DNA of 64,000 bases from contig NZ_CP051774.1 of assembly GCF_012913485.1 (NCBI RefSeq), positions 5,146,001 to 5,210,000 on the forward strand. Reading direction: 5' to 3'. The translations under genes and the position numbers were made by a program. The notes under the pieces are model-generated. The model saw only the letters and a program-made list of their open reading frames with translations, was not told the DNA's origin and made no database searches. The DNA comes from Luteolibacter luteus. Lineage in GTDB: Bacteria > Verrucomicrobiota > Verrucomicrobiia > Verrucomicrobiales > Akkermansiaceae. Below are positions 32,973-40,411 of the stretch, piece after piece; position 1 is the first letter of the stretch, and each line of letters starts with the position of its first letter.

Positions 32973-34913
32973 TTAGCCTTCGAAGTAGGTGTAGCCGCTC
33001 AGGCCCGCGCGATAGAGATCGAGGACCTCGCGGCGTTCCTTTGGTGAGATGCGTCCCTGTGCCACGGCCTTTTCGGCGAAGGCGCGGAAGCGTCCAACGA
33101 GTTCCTTCGGGTCATACTCCACATAGCTGAGCACGTCGGCGACGGTGTCACCTTCCACTTCGTGGGTGTAAACCGGCTTGCCGCCTTCGAGGTGGACGCC
33201 GACGACATTGGTGTCGCCGAGGAGGTTGTGAAGGTCACCGAGGGTTTCCTGATAGGCTCCGACGAGGAAGGTCGCGATGTAGTACGGCTCGCCCGGGCGG
33301 ACATCGTGGAGAGGGAGCACCTTCGCCACGTCCTCGCGGTCGATGAAGCGGTCGATCTTGCCATCGCAATCGCAGGTGATGTCCGCGATGACGGCGCGCT
33401 GGCGCGGGCGCTCGTCCAAGCGGTGGATCGGCAGCACCGGGAAGAGCTGCTTGATCGCCCACGAGTCCGGCAGGCTCTGGAAGAGGCTGAAGTTCCCGTA
33501 GTAGAAATCGACCAACGTGTCGGAGAGTTCGCGGAGATCTTCCGGCACGATCTCCAGCTCCAGGATGAGCTTCGAGATGCGGGTCATGATGTGCCAGAAC
33601 CAGGCTTCGGCGAGGCCGCGCTCGCGCAGCGTGGCGGCACCGTAGAAGAACTGGGCGCGTACCTGGTCGCGGTAGTAGACGGCGTCGTTGAAGCACTCCT
33701 GCAGGTTGCGCTTGCTGAGGTCCTTGGCGACCGCGATCAGGTTGATCAGGTTTTGCGGAGCGTTCTCCGGGGTTGGCGGGGCAGTCTCGGTGGTCTGGAC
33801 CGTGGAGACGTCCAGGATGTTGAAGACGAGCACCGAGTAGTAGGCCACGATGGCGCGGCCGGACTCGGAAATCAGGTTCGGGTGAGAGACGCCTGCCTTG
33901 TCGCAGATCTGCATGATCGTCTCGATGACGTCCGTGCAGTACTCAAGGATGGAGTAGTTGCAGGAAGAGTGGAAGTTGGTGTGGGAGCCATCGTAATCGA
34001 CCGCCATGCCGCCGCCCATGTCGAGGACGCCCATCGGTGCGCCTTCCTTCACGAGGTCGCAATACATGCGGGCCACTTCGGTGGCGCCTTCACGGATCGC
34101 GGCGATGTTCGGGATCTGGCTGCCTTGGTGGTAGTGCAGCATGCGCAGGCAACCGAGGTAGCCCTCCGCCTTCAGGCGGTCGACGACCTCGATGACCTGA
34201 GTGGCGCTGAGGCCGAAGACCGACTTGTCGCCGGCGCTTTCCGCCCAGTGGCCGGAGCCACGGGTGGAGAGACGAACGCGCACGCCGAGGTTTGGCAGCA
34301 CGCCGACCTTTCGTGAACGCTCGAGGACAAGGTCGAGCTCGCTCGGCATTTCGAGCACGAGCATCACCTTCAGGCCCATCTTCTGGGCGTGCAGAGCGAG
34401 GTCGATGAACTCTTCGTCCTTATAACCATTGCAGACGATGTAGGCCTCCGTGTCGTGCATGTGGGCCAGAGCCGCGATCAGCTCCGGCTTCGAGCCGGCT
34501 TCGAGGCCGTAGTGGAACTGTTTTCCGAACTCGGAGATTTCCTCGATGACCTGGCGCTGCTGGTTCACCTTGATCGGATAGACACCGCGGTATTCGCCGC
34601 GGTAGCCGGTGTCCTTGATCGCTTGGCGGAAAGATTCGTTCAGCTCGCGGATGCGGGAGTGGAGCAGGTCACGGAAGCGCAGGAGCACCGGGAGATCCGT
34701 GCCGCGGTCGCGCAGGCCCTCGATGATCTCGTAAAGCGACACCTCGGAGGTGGTTTCCTCGTCGGTGAGCTTCACGGTCACGTGACCTTTCTTGTTCACC
34801 CCGAAGAAGCCGTGGCCCCACTGTTCCACGCCGTACAGCTCGGCGGATTGGTCGGTGGACCAGCCATTTTCTTTTTTCGGTTTGGAGGCCTTGGAGGTCG
34901 CGGGCGGAACCAT
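32973..34913 (-). CDS. speA: Biosynthetic arginine decarboxylase
   Basis: PLP enzyme turning arginine into agmatine, the first step of the agmatine route to putrescine. The 646-residue protein is a fold-III decarboxylase with the usual SpeA layout: YGVEQWGHGFFGVN at the start, PLP-lysine motif VYPIKVNQQ (Lys115), HYGLEAGSKPEL, then MLHYHQGSQIPN, VLDMGGGMAVDYDGS and the SESGRAIV region. It ends GLSGYTYFEG. Length fits the bacterial biosynthetic form. NspC and a carboxynorspermidine dehydrogenase occur in the same window but not adjacent. No agmatinase or agmatine deiminase is visible here. Confidence 0.95.
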   Translation of the reverse strand: MVPPATSKASKPKKENGWSTDQSAELYGVEQWGHGFFGVNKKGHVTVKLTDEETTSEVSLYEIIEGLRDRGTDLPVLLRFRDLLHSRIRELNESFRQAIKDTGYRGEYRGVYPIKVNQQRQVIEEISEFGKQFHYGLEAGSKPELIAALAHMHDTEAYIVCNGYKDEEFIDLALHAQKMGLKVMLVLEMPSELDLVLERSRKVGVLPNLGVRVRLSTRGSGHWAESAGDKSVFGLSATQVIEVVDRLKAEGYLGCLRMLHYHQGSQIPNIAAIREGATEVARMYCDLVKEGAPMGVLDMGGGMAVDYDGSHTNFHSSCNYSILEYCTDVIETIMQICDKAGVSHPNLISESGRAIVAYYSVLVFNILDVSTVQTTETAPPTPENAPQNLINLIAVAKDLSKRNLQECFNDAVYYRDQVRAQFFYGAATLRERGLAEAWFWHIMTRISKLILELEIVPEDLRELSDTLVDFYYGNFSLFQSLPDSWAIKQLFPVLPIHRLDERPRQRAVIADITCDCDGKIDRFIDREDVAKVLPLHDVRPGEPYYIATFLVGAYQETLGDLHNLLGDTNVVGVHLEGGKPVYTHEVEGDTVADVLSYVEYDPKELVGRFRAFAEKAVAQGRISPKERREVLDLYRAGLSGYTYFEG

Positions 34914-34965
34914 GGCGGGAAAGAAGGGGCAAAGCGCCGGAAAATAAAGCGGTAATGCGAGAAAA

Positions 34966-37467
34966 TTACGACTTCAGGAGCCCCCGGAATCCCCCCGGCA
35001 GGTGCACCGCCGCCACGGCGAGGCCGATCCGCGCCAGCAGGGTGCCCGGCGGATAGGCCAGATAGCGGCCTTGCCAAGCCGGGTGATACTTCCGTTTGAA
35101 GTCGAAAAGCGACTTGTAGCGGTAGAACCGGTCGAATTTCTCGAACAGGATTTTCACCTGCTTCTCCTCGCGCGAGAGTTGTGACGGATCTGTTTCCGTA
35201 TTCGCCAAGGGTGCGCTGCCGAGGCTGATCTCTTCTACCTCCGAGGCGCGGAAGTGGTCGATGCTCTCGAGGATGAGGAAATCCATGATTCCTCCCGGAG
35301 ATCCCCGGCCGCGCATGAGATCCAGCGAGCGGCCCTTGCCGCCGCCGTAAGGGCGCCAGGTGGCGAAACACTCGACCTGGCCATCGGCGAGGAGTGCGAT
35401 GGCGCAGCCGTTCTGGCGGATGTCGGTGATGGAGAAGGCACCGAGGTCGAAGGTCATTTCGCCGCCACTTTTCTCCTTCAGCCAGCGCTCGGAGAGCAGG
35501 GCGAGCTGGGCCTCCAGACCGTGATCGATCCCTTGGCTGGCGTCGTACCAGCGAAAGGAGATGTTATCCTTCTTCGCCTTGTTCCGTGCGGTGCGCAGGT
35601 TCTGGAACTTGCCGCCCTGGGTGTGGAATTCGGCGAGAGGAATCCTTGCGTCCTCACCGACCTTGAAGGTGATGAGCTGACACTGCTCGTAGAGCGGGCG
35701 GGTCTCGTGGGAGGTGCCATAGAAAACCGGGGTCCAGTCCTGCTTGCGGCAGAAGGCGGTGAATTGGTCGATCAGCTCCCGCTTGAGTTCCGGAGCGCAA
35801 ACGGGATCTGCAAGCGCGATGGCCATTTCCCGCCAGGAGGAATAGGCCACGAATCCCTCGCCGGATTCGTGGAAGAAGTAGCGCTTGTCCGTGAGCAGGG
35901 TGAAGGGGTCGCTGGGATCGGTACCATGGCGGGCCAGAATTTCCGCGGCGCGCTTGCGGTCTTCGTCGCAAGGTGTGGCCACGCGTTTTGCCAGCACCGG
36001 CCGCAATAGCAGGAAGAGGATGACGGCACCACAGCCGATGCCCGCGAGCCGGAGGCGATCGAGGAAGCGGGAGACATCCGGAGAGGAGGTGTCGAGCGAG
36101 TCGTCCATGCCGACCACGGCGGTCGATGCGGAGGTGAACGATCTTCCCCAATCCAGAGGCTCTGGCAGCTTTCCGGACTCTCCCAGTTCATGGACTCCGA
36201 TGGTGCCGTAGATCACCAGAGCGAGGGCGACGAAGGGGGCGACCTTCAGCCCGAGGTTCAGTGAAGGTGCATCGGAGAGCGCGATGAATTCTTTCCGCCA
36301 GCGGATCAGGGGCAGGAGCAGGATCAGCGCAGCCGCCGAGTGATGCCAGTCGAAGGCGCGGATCATGTGCAGCAAGGCGGATGCCCCTAGCAGACCGGTG
36401 GTGAGCCACCATGCGGCGGTCTTTCTCCGTGAAATGCCGCGGGCGAGGCCGAGCAGGGAGATGCCGGAAAGCAGGAGCAGCAGGCGGCTGTCCTCACTGG
36501 CCCCGAGCGGGAACCACTGCTGCATCCAATCGATCACTTCCGGAGGCTTTGGCAGCATCGCTTCCACCAGGTTGATGATGCCGATGAGGACCACTGCCAT
36601 CACCAGCAGGCGGATCGCATGGCGGCGTGAGAAGAGGAAGATCAGCACCAGCACCACGCTGAGCGCGGCCGCGGGCCAGAGAGGGGAGAGTCCGTAGGGC
36701 AGGACTTTGCTGACCTTGCTGGGGGCCATCGAGTCGTCACCGAGTAACCAGGCCAGCCCGTGTTGGAAGTAGGGACGGAAGTCGTCGTCCGGGCCGTTGA
36801 AGCCGTGATTCGAGCCCGGAACTTCGTAGAGTGCGGTGGCTTCGGGCAGGTTGTTGATCCATGCCGTGCTGGAAATGATGTCGCTGCTCCCTTGGAACTG
36901 GACGATCCGCAGCCCTTTCACGGCCTCGTTGAATTCATTCAGGCCGAAGGTGCCATCGCCGGTGGGGGCGATGCCCATCTCGTCCTTCAGCCGCAGGCCG
37001 TAGCGTCCGCGGGATCCGCAGGAGAAAAGCAGGAGTCCCTTCAGGTTCTCGGGGCGCTCGTTTCCGGCCGCGGCCACGGCTTGGGTGGCCCCCATCGACC
37101 AGCCGCCGTAGATCAGCGGGGTTCCTTCGGGCAGATCCATGGCCTTCGCCATGGCTGCGAAGTCATTGCCCAGCAGGTCCCCGTCGTAGTCGGTCTCGGC
37201 GTAGCTCCGGCAATTAAGCCCTGCCACACGCCACCCAGCTGCCTCGAACCACGCCGATACCGTATTTTCCCAGTCGTTCCAACCGCCGTCCCCGGAGGCG
37301 AAGACGATACCAGCAACCGGCTTCTCCGGTCCGCGGAAGAGGTGGATCTTGCCCGGACCCCGGGAGAGCTGGATGTCCTGGATTTCCTCGGCTGCCTTCA
37401 AGCAAGCACCCCAAGCCATCGCAAAAACGATGACGACCCGCAAAATCAGACGCGAAATGGAGACCAT
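34966..37467 (-). CDS. AcvB/VirJ-like hydrolase fused to MprF-type lysyl-phosphatidylglycerol synthase
   Basis: An 833-residue protein in three parts. (1) A signal-like N-terminus (about 3-28) and an alpha/beta-hydrolase of the AcvB/VirJ type: FASGDGGWNDWE, nucleophile elbow GGWSMGAT (Ser about 125) and a His in PGSNHGF (about 221). (2) About seven membrane helices (about 260-490). (3) A DUF2156 GNAT-type domain (about 510-820) with RYFFHESGEGFVAYSSW, FYGTSHETRPLYEQ, FQNLRTARNKAKK, ERWLKEKSGGE, RGSPGGIMDFL and DFKRKYHPAWQGRYL, as in MprF/LpiA lysyl-phosphatidylglycerol synthases. The MprF N-terminal flippase helices are absent. AcvB hydrolyses lysyl-PG in Agrobacterium and is a separate gene there. 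I start at ATG 37467; an upstream in-frame start at 37497 is possible. Confidence 0.82.
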   Translation of the reverse strand: MVSISRLILRVVIVFAMAWGACLKAAEEIQDIQLSRGPGKIHLFRGPEKPVAGIVFASGDGGWNDWENTVSAWFEAAGWRVAGLNCRSYAETDYDGDLLGNDFAAMAKAMDLPEGTPLIYGGWSMGATQAVAAAGNERPENLKGLLLFSCGSRGRYGLRLKDEMGIAPTGDGTFGLNEFNEAVKGLRIVQFQGSSDIISSTAWINNLPEATALYEVPGSNHGFNGPDDDFRPYFQHGLAWLLGDDSMAPSKVSKVLPYGLSPLWPAAALSVVLVLIFLFSRRHAIRLLVMAVVLIGIINLVEAMLPKPPEVIDWMQQWFPLGASEDSRLLLLLSGISLLGLARGISRRKTAAWWLTTGLLGASALLHMIRAFDWHHSAAALILLLPLIRWRKEFIALSDAPSLNLGLKVAPFVALALVIYGTIGVHELGESGKLPEPLDWGRSFTSASTAVVGMDDSLDTSSPDVSRFLDRLRLAGIGCGAVILFLLLRPVLAKRVATPCDEDRKRAAEILARHGTDPSDPFTLLTDKRYFFHESGEGFVAYSSWREMAIALADPVCAPELKRELIDQFTAFCRKQDWTPVFYGTSHETRPLYEQCQLITFKVGEDARIPLAEFHTQGGKFQNLRTARNKAKKDNISFRWYDASQGIDHGLEAQLALLSERWLKEKSGGEMTFDLGAFSITDIRQNGCAIALLADGQVECFATWRPYGGGKGRSLDLMRGRGSPGGIMDFLILESIDHFRASEVEEISLGSAPLANTETDPSQLSREEKQVKILFEKFDRFYRYKSLFDFKRKYHPAWQGRYLAYPPGTLLARIGLAVAAVHLPGGFRGLLKS

Positions 37468-37551
37468 GGTCAGGAAGGGTCGGACCTCCCGCCCCATTCT
37501 ACCGTCGAAGGCGGCGGATTCTGTCTAGTGGATCCTGTCAGGGGTGGCACG

Positions 37552-37917
37552 TCACGCCTGATCCCGGTCGCGGATGATCGTTTCCAGTTGTTCGATCCGC
37601 TGGGTCTCGGCGGTCTTTCTCAAGAGGTGCAGGACGAGGCCCACGAGGAAGGTCAGATTGCCGAATCCCGCGATCGTGTTCAGCCCGTGATAGAGGAGCA
37701 TCCAATCATCAGAGGCCGGGTGACGGAAGATGTTTCCGATCCAAGGCGAGGCAATTGCCAAGATCGTCGCCATAGCCCCCACGATCGCGCCACAGAGTCC
37801 CATCCACGCCGCCGCGCCGCGATGACGGAAGAGTAGCAAGCCTGCCCAAATTGTCAGACTGCACACAATTAACTGGAAGAAAACGGATAGAATTCCAAAG
37901 AGGGTTAGCTGGACCAT
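37552..37917 (-). CDS. Small integral membrane protein of unknown function
   Basis: A 121-residue protein with about three to four hydrophobic helices (LFGILSVFFQLIVCSLTIWAGLLLF; AAAWMGLCGAIVGAMATILAI; FGNLTFLVGLVLHLL) and a charged C-terminal coiled-coil-like tail (AETQRIEQLETIIRDR). It matches no family I know. The frame is clearly coding by hydrophobicity and by its position between two minus-strand genes. It is 29 bases downstream of nspC and 84 bases upstream of the AcvB-MprF gene, so it may be part of that transcript. Confidence 0.65.
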   Translation of the reverse strand: MVQLTLFGILSVFFQLIVCSLTIWAGLLLFRHRGAAAWMGLCGAIVGAMATILAIASPWIGNIFRHPASDDWMLLYHGLNTIAGFGNLTFLVGLVLHLLRKTAETQRIEQLETIIRDRDQA

Positions 37918-37946
37918 GTTCCTGATCCTCTAACCCGGTTCCGGAT

Positions 37947-39182
37947 CTATGCCAAGCGGTCCCGGAAGTCCGGGTAGCCAAACTCCCGGACGGTTTCCAA
38001 GCGTCCATCCTCATGCTGGAAGACGATGGAAGGATGCGGCACGCCGTTGAAGGTGGTAGTCTTCACCATGGTGTAGTGCGCCATGTCATCGAAGACCAGA
38101 ATGTCCCCTGGCTTCAACGGACGAGAGAAAGCGAAGTCACCGGTGACATCTCCGGCGAGGCAGGTAGGCCCGCCGAGGCGATAGACATGACCTTCGGATT
38201 CCTCGGATGCTTCATAAACCTCGCCATCGAACTGGACGGCGGGTGCCGTGATCTCGACGGGACGGGTCCGTTTGGCGGAGCCGTCCTTCTCCACAAGGAA
38301 GACATCAGGACGGTACGGCATCTCCAGTACGTCGGGCATGTGAGCGGTGGCGGAGATGTCCATGATCGCCAGCTTGTGGCCCGCGGACTCGAAGACATCG
38401 AGCACCTCCGAGCGCAGCACCCCGGTGTGGATCGCCCCGGCTTCTCCCGGTTCCAGCCAGACTTCCACGTCGTATTTCTCGCGGGTCTCGCGGACCTTCC
38501 GGATGAGGAGATCGCGATCGTAGAAGGGCTTCGTGATCCAATGGCCGCCGCCCATGTTCAGATACTTGAACTGAGGGGAGCGGAGCAGGTGGCCGAATTT
38601 TTTATCCACCGCCGCCAGCGTCTTTTCCAGATCATCGGAATTCTGCTCGCAGAGCGTGTGGAAGTGCAGGCCGGATAGTCCTGTTAGGTCCGCGCCTTCC
38701 AGTTGGTCCGCGGTGATGCCGAGGCGGGAGCCGGGCACGCAGGGATCGTAGAGGGCGGTCTGGCCGGTCGAGCACTGGGGGTTCACGCGGAGTCCGCAGT
38801 GCAGCTCGCCGGATTGGAAGCGCGGGTGAGCCACCACCATGTCCCGGAAGCGGAACCATTGGGACAGCGAGTTGAAATCCAGGTGATGGGAAAATTCGCA
38901 GAGCTGGCGGATGTCCTCCTCCTGATAGGCCGGGGAGTAGGTCACCACGTGCTTGCCGAAGTAATCGCGCGCCAGAAGCGCTTCCCAGAGGCCAGAGGCG
39001 CAGCAGCCGTCCAGATCCCCGCGGATGTATTCGAATGCCTTCCAACAGGAGAATCCCTTCAGCGCGAGCACGATCTTGCAACCGGCCTCATCGGCGGTTT
39101 CGCGGAGGATGCGGGAGTTGCGCTTCAGCGCCTCGATGGAAATGACAAAGGAAGCCACGCCCGGAAGATGAACAGCATTCAC
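37947..39182 (-). CDS. nspC: Carboxynorspermidine/carboxyspermidine decarboxylase
   Basis: PLP enzyme that decarboxylates carboxynorspermidine or carboxyspermidine, the last step of the alternative spermidine pathway. The 411-residue fold-III protein has PLP-lysine motif ALKGFSCW (Lys42), YSPAYQEEDI, the SRLG turn, the signature GLHFHTLCEQ, MGGGHWIT, EPGEAG and GPTCLAGDV with the active-site Cys. The usual length is about 365-400. The partner dehydrogenase is at 48255-49478. It is divergent from the dehydrogenase gene at 39239 across 56 bases that contain a dispersed repeat copy. Confidence 0.95.
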   Translation of the reverse strand: MNAVHLPGVASFVISIEALKRNSRILRETADEAGCKIVLALKGFSCWKAFEYIRGDLDGCCASGLWEALLARDYFGKHVVTYSPAYQEEDIRQLCEFSHHLDFNSLSQWFRFRDMVVAHPRFQSGELHCGLRVNPQCSTGQTALYDPCVPGSRLGITADQLEGADLTGLSGLHFHTLCEQNSDDLEKTLAAVDKKFGHLLRSPQFKYLNMGGGHWITKPFYDRDLLIRKVRETREKYDVEVWLEPGEAGAIHTGVLRSEVLDVFESAGHKLAIMDISATAHMPDVLEMPYRPDVFLVEKDGSAKRTRPVEITAPAVQFDGEVYEASEESEGHVYRLGGPTCLAGDVTGDFAFSRPLKPGDILVFDDMAHYTMVKTTTFNGVPHPSIVFQHEDGRLETVREFGYPDFRDRLA

Positions 39183-39183
39183 C

Positions 39184-39209
39184 GGACGTCCAACATCGAA
39201 CGTTGAAGT
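39184..39209 (+). repeat. 26-bp dispersed repeat, copy 2
   Basis: Matches 20177-20202 at 20 of 26 positions in the same orientation, all differences being transitions. It lies between the divergent starts of nspC and the dehydrogenase gene and covers nearly half of that 56-bp gap, right next to the nspC ATG. Confidence 0.6.
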
Positions 39210-39238
39210 TTCCGCCCGATGCGGAGAAGGAAAGACCG

Positions 39239-40144
39239 GTGAAAGTGACGATCGTTGGTCCGGGGACGGTGGGAATGGTGCTGGCCTACACGCTCATGCT
39301 GCGCGGGGCGGCACGGGAGATCGTGCTGGTGGGGGCGAACCGGACCAAAGCGGAGGGTGAGGCGATGGACCTGATGCACGCGCAGGCCTTTCTGCAGGTG
39401 CCCGTTTCCGTCAGGGCAGGGGACCTGGCCGATTGCGCGGGGAGCGAAGTGGTGGCCGTCTGCGCCTCCGTCCCGACGCCCGAGGGTCTGACGAGCCGGA
39501 ATTCGCTGGCCGAGGGCAATGCCAATCTGATGCGCGAGATCCTGCCTCAGATCGCTTCGTGTGCCCCGCAAACGAAGCTTGTGATGATTTCCAATCCGGT
39601 GGACGTGCTCACCTGGCAGGCGCTGGAGATTACCGGCTTCCCGCCGGAGCGAGTGATGGGCACCGGCACGCTGGTGGATTCCATCCGCTTCCGCGAAATG
39701 CTTTCCGCTCTGATCGGGATCCATCCGGACGACCTGCGCGCCTACATTCTGGGCGAGCATGGAGAGCATCAATTTCCGGCCATGAGCGTCGCCCAAGCAG
39801 GCGGAGAAAAGATCGATGATACGCCGGAGCGCCGGGCCCTTTGCGACAAGGCGGCGCACGCGGGGATCGATGTTTTCCGAAAAAAGCGGAATACCTGCTA
39901 CGCCATTGGCCAGGCGGCGGCATACATCATCGAATCCATCCTGCTGGATGAGCGCCGGACGGTGCCGATGAGCGTGAAGATCGACGGCTTTCTCGGTGTC
40001 GAGGGAGTGTGCCTGAGCCTGCCGGTGGTGGTCGGGAAAAACGGAGTCGAGCGAGTGCTGCACCCCGATCTCAATGTGATCGAGGCAGAGCAATTCCGCG
40101 TGGCGGCCCGGGCGGTGCGCGAGGTGATCGACGCAGTCTGCTGA
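39239..40144 (+). CDS. Lactate/malate dehydrogenase family protein with an unusual specificity loop
   Basis: NAD-dependent 2-hydroxyacid dehydrogenase, 301 residues. The N-terminal Rossmann motif GPGTVG (7-12), SNPVDVLTW, GTGTLVDSIRFR with the substrate Arg and LGEHGEHQFP with the catalytic His174 identify the LDH/MDH family. The mobile loop (CASVPTPEGLTSR, about 75-87) lacks the Gln typical of lactate and the Arg typical of malate dehydrogenases, so substrate cannot be inferred. The start is GTG at 39239, preceded by AAGGAAAG; an in-frame TTG at 39203 would include repeat sequence and is rejected. It stands alone on the plus strand. Confidence 0.85.
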   Translation: MKVTIVGPGTVGMVLAYTLMLRGAAREIVLVGANRTKAEGEAMDLMHAQAFLQVPVSVRAGDLADCAGSEVVAVCASVPTPEGLTSRNSLAEGNANLMREILPQIASCAPQTKLVMISNPVDVLTWQALEITGFPPERVMGTGTLVDSIRFREMLSALIGIHPDDLRAYILGEHGEHQFPAMSVAQAGGEKIDDTPERRALCDKAAHAGIDVFRKKRNTCYAIGQAAAYIIESILLDERRTVPMSVKIDGFLGVEGVCLSLPVVVGKNGVERVLHPDLNVIEAEQFRVAARAVREVIDAVC

Positions 40145-40411
40145 AAAGTGCGGTAAGAGCAGCTTCTCCATGCTGCTAGTACAGGAACTATTCAGGTTTT
40201 CCCTTCTTTGTTCGTCCGGGCGAGGGATCAGGGCTCTCTTCGGACTGTCCTGAATGTTTCGGTCAGCCGCCTTTCTGCGGCGGATTTCCTGCGGCGCAAG
40301 CGCGGTGGCCGTGAAACGTTCAGGGTGGAAACCCCGAATCCTTGGCCCTGTCCGGATGTGATCCCCGCGGCCTCTGAACCCAAACTGCCGACCTTCTCGT
40401 CTCACTTGTCC

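Noticed and set aside
33162-34316. A 384-codon plus-strand open frame inside speA
   Set aside because: Antisense shadow of speA; rich in Val, Asp and Ala, no family signature.
40208-40411. Upstream extension of the GH32 gene to 40208
   Set aside because: The added 68 codons are charged and lack signal-peptide character; ATG 40412 begins a clear signal peptide.
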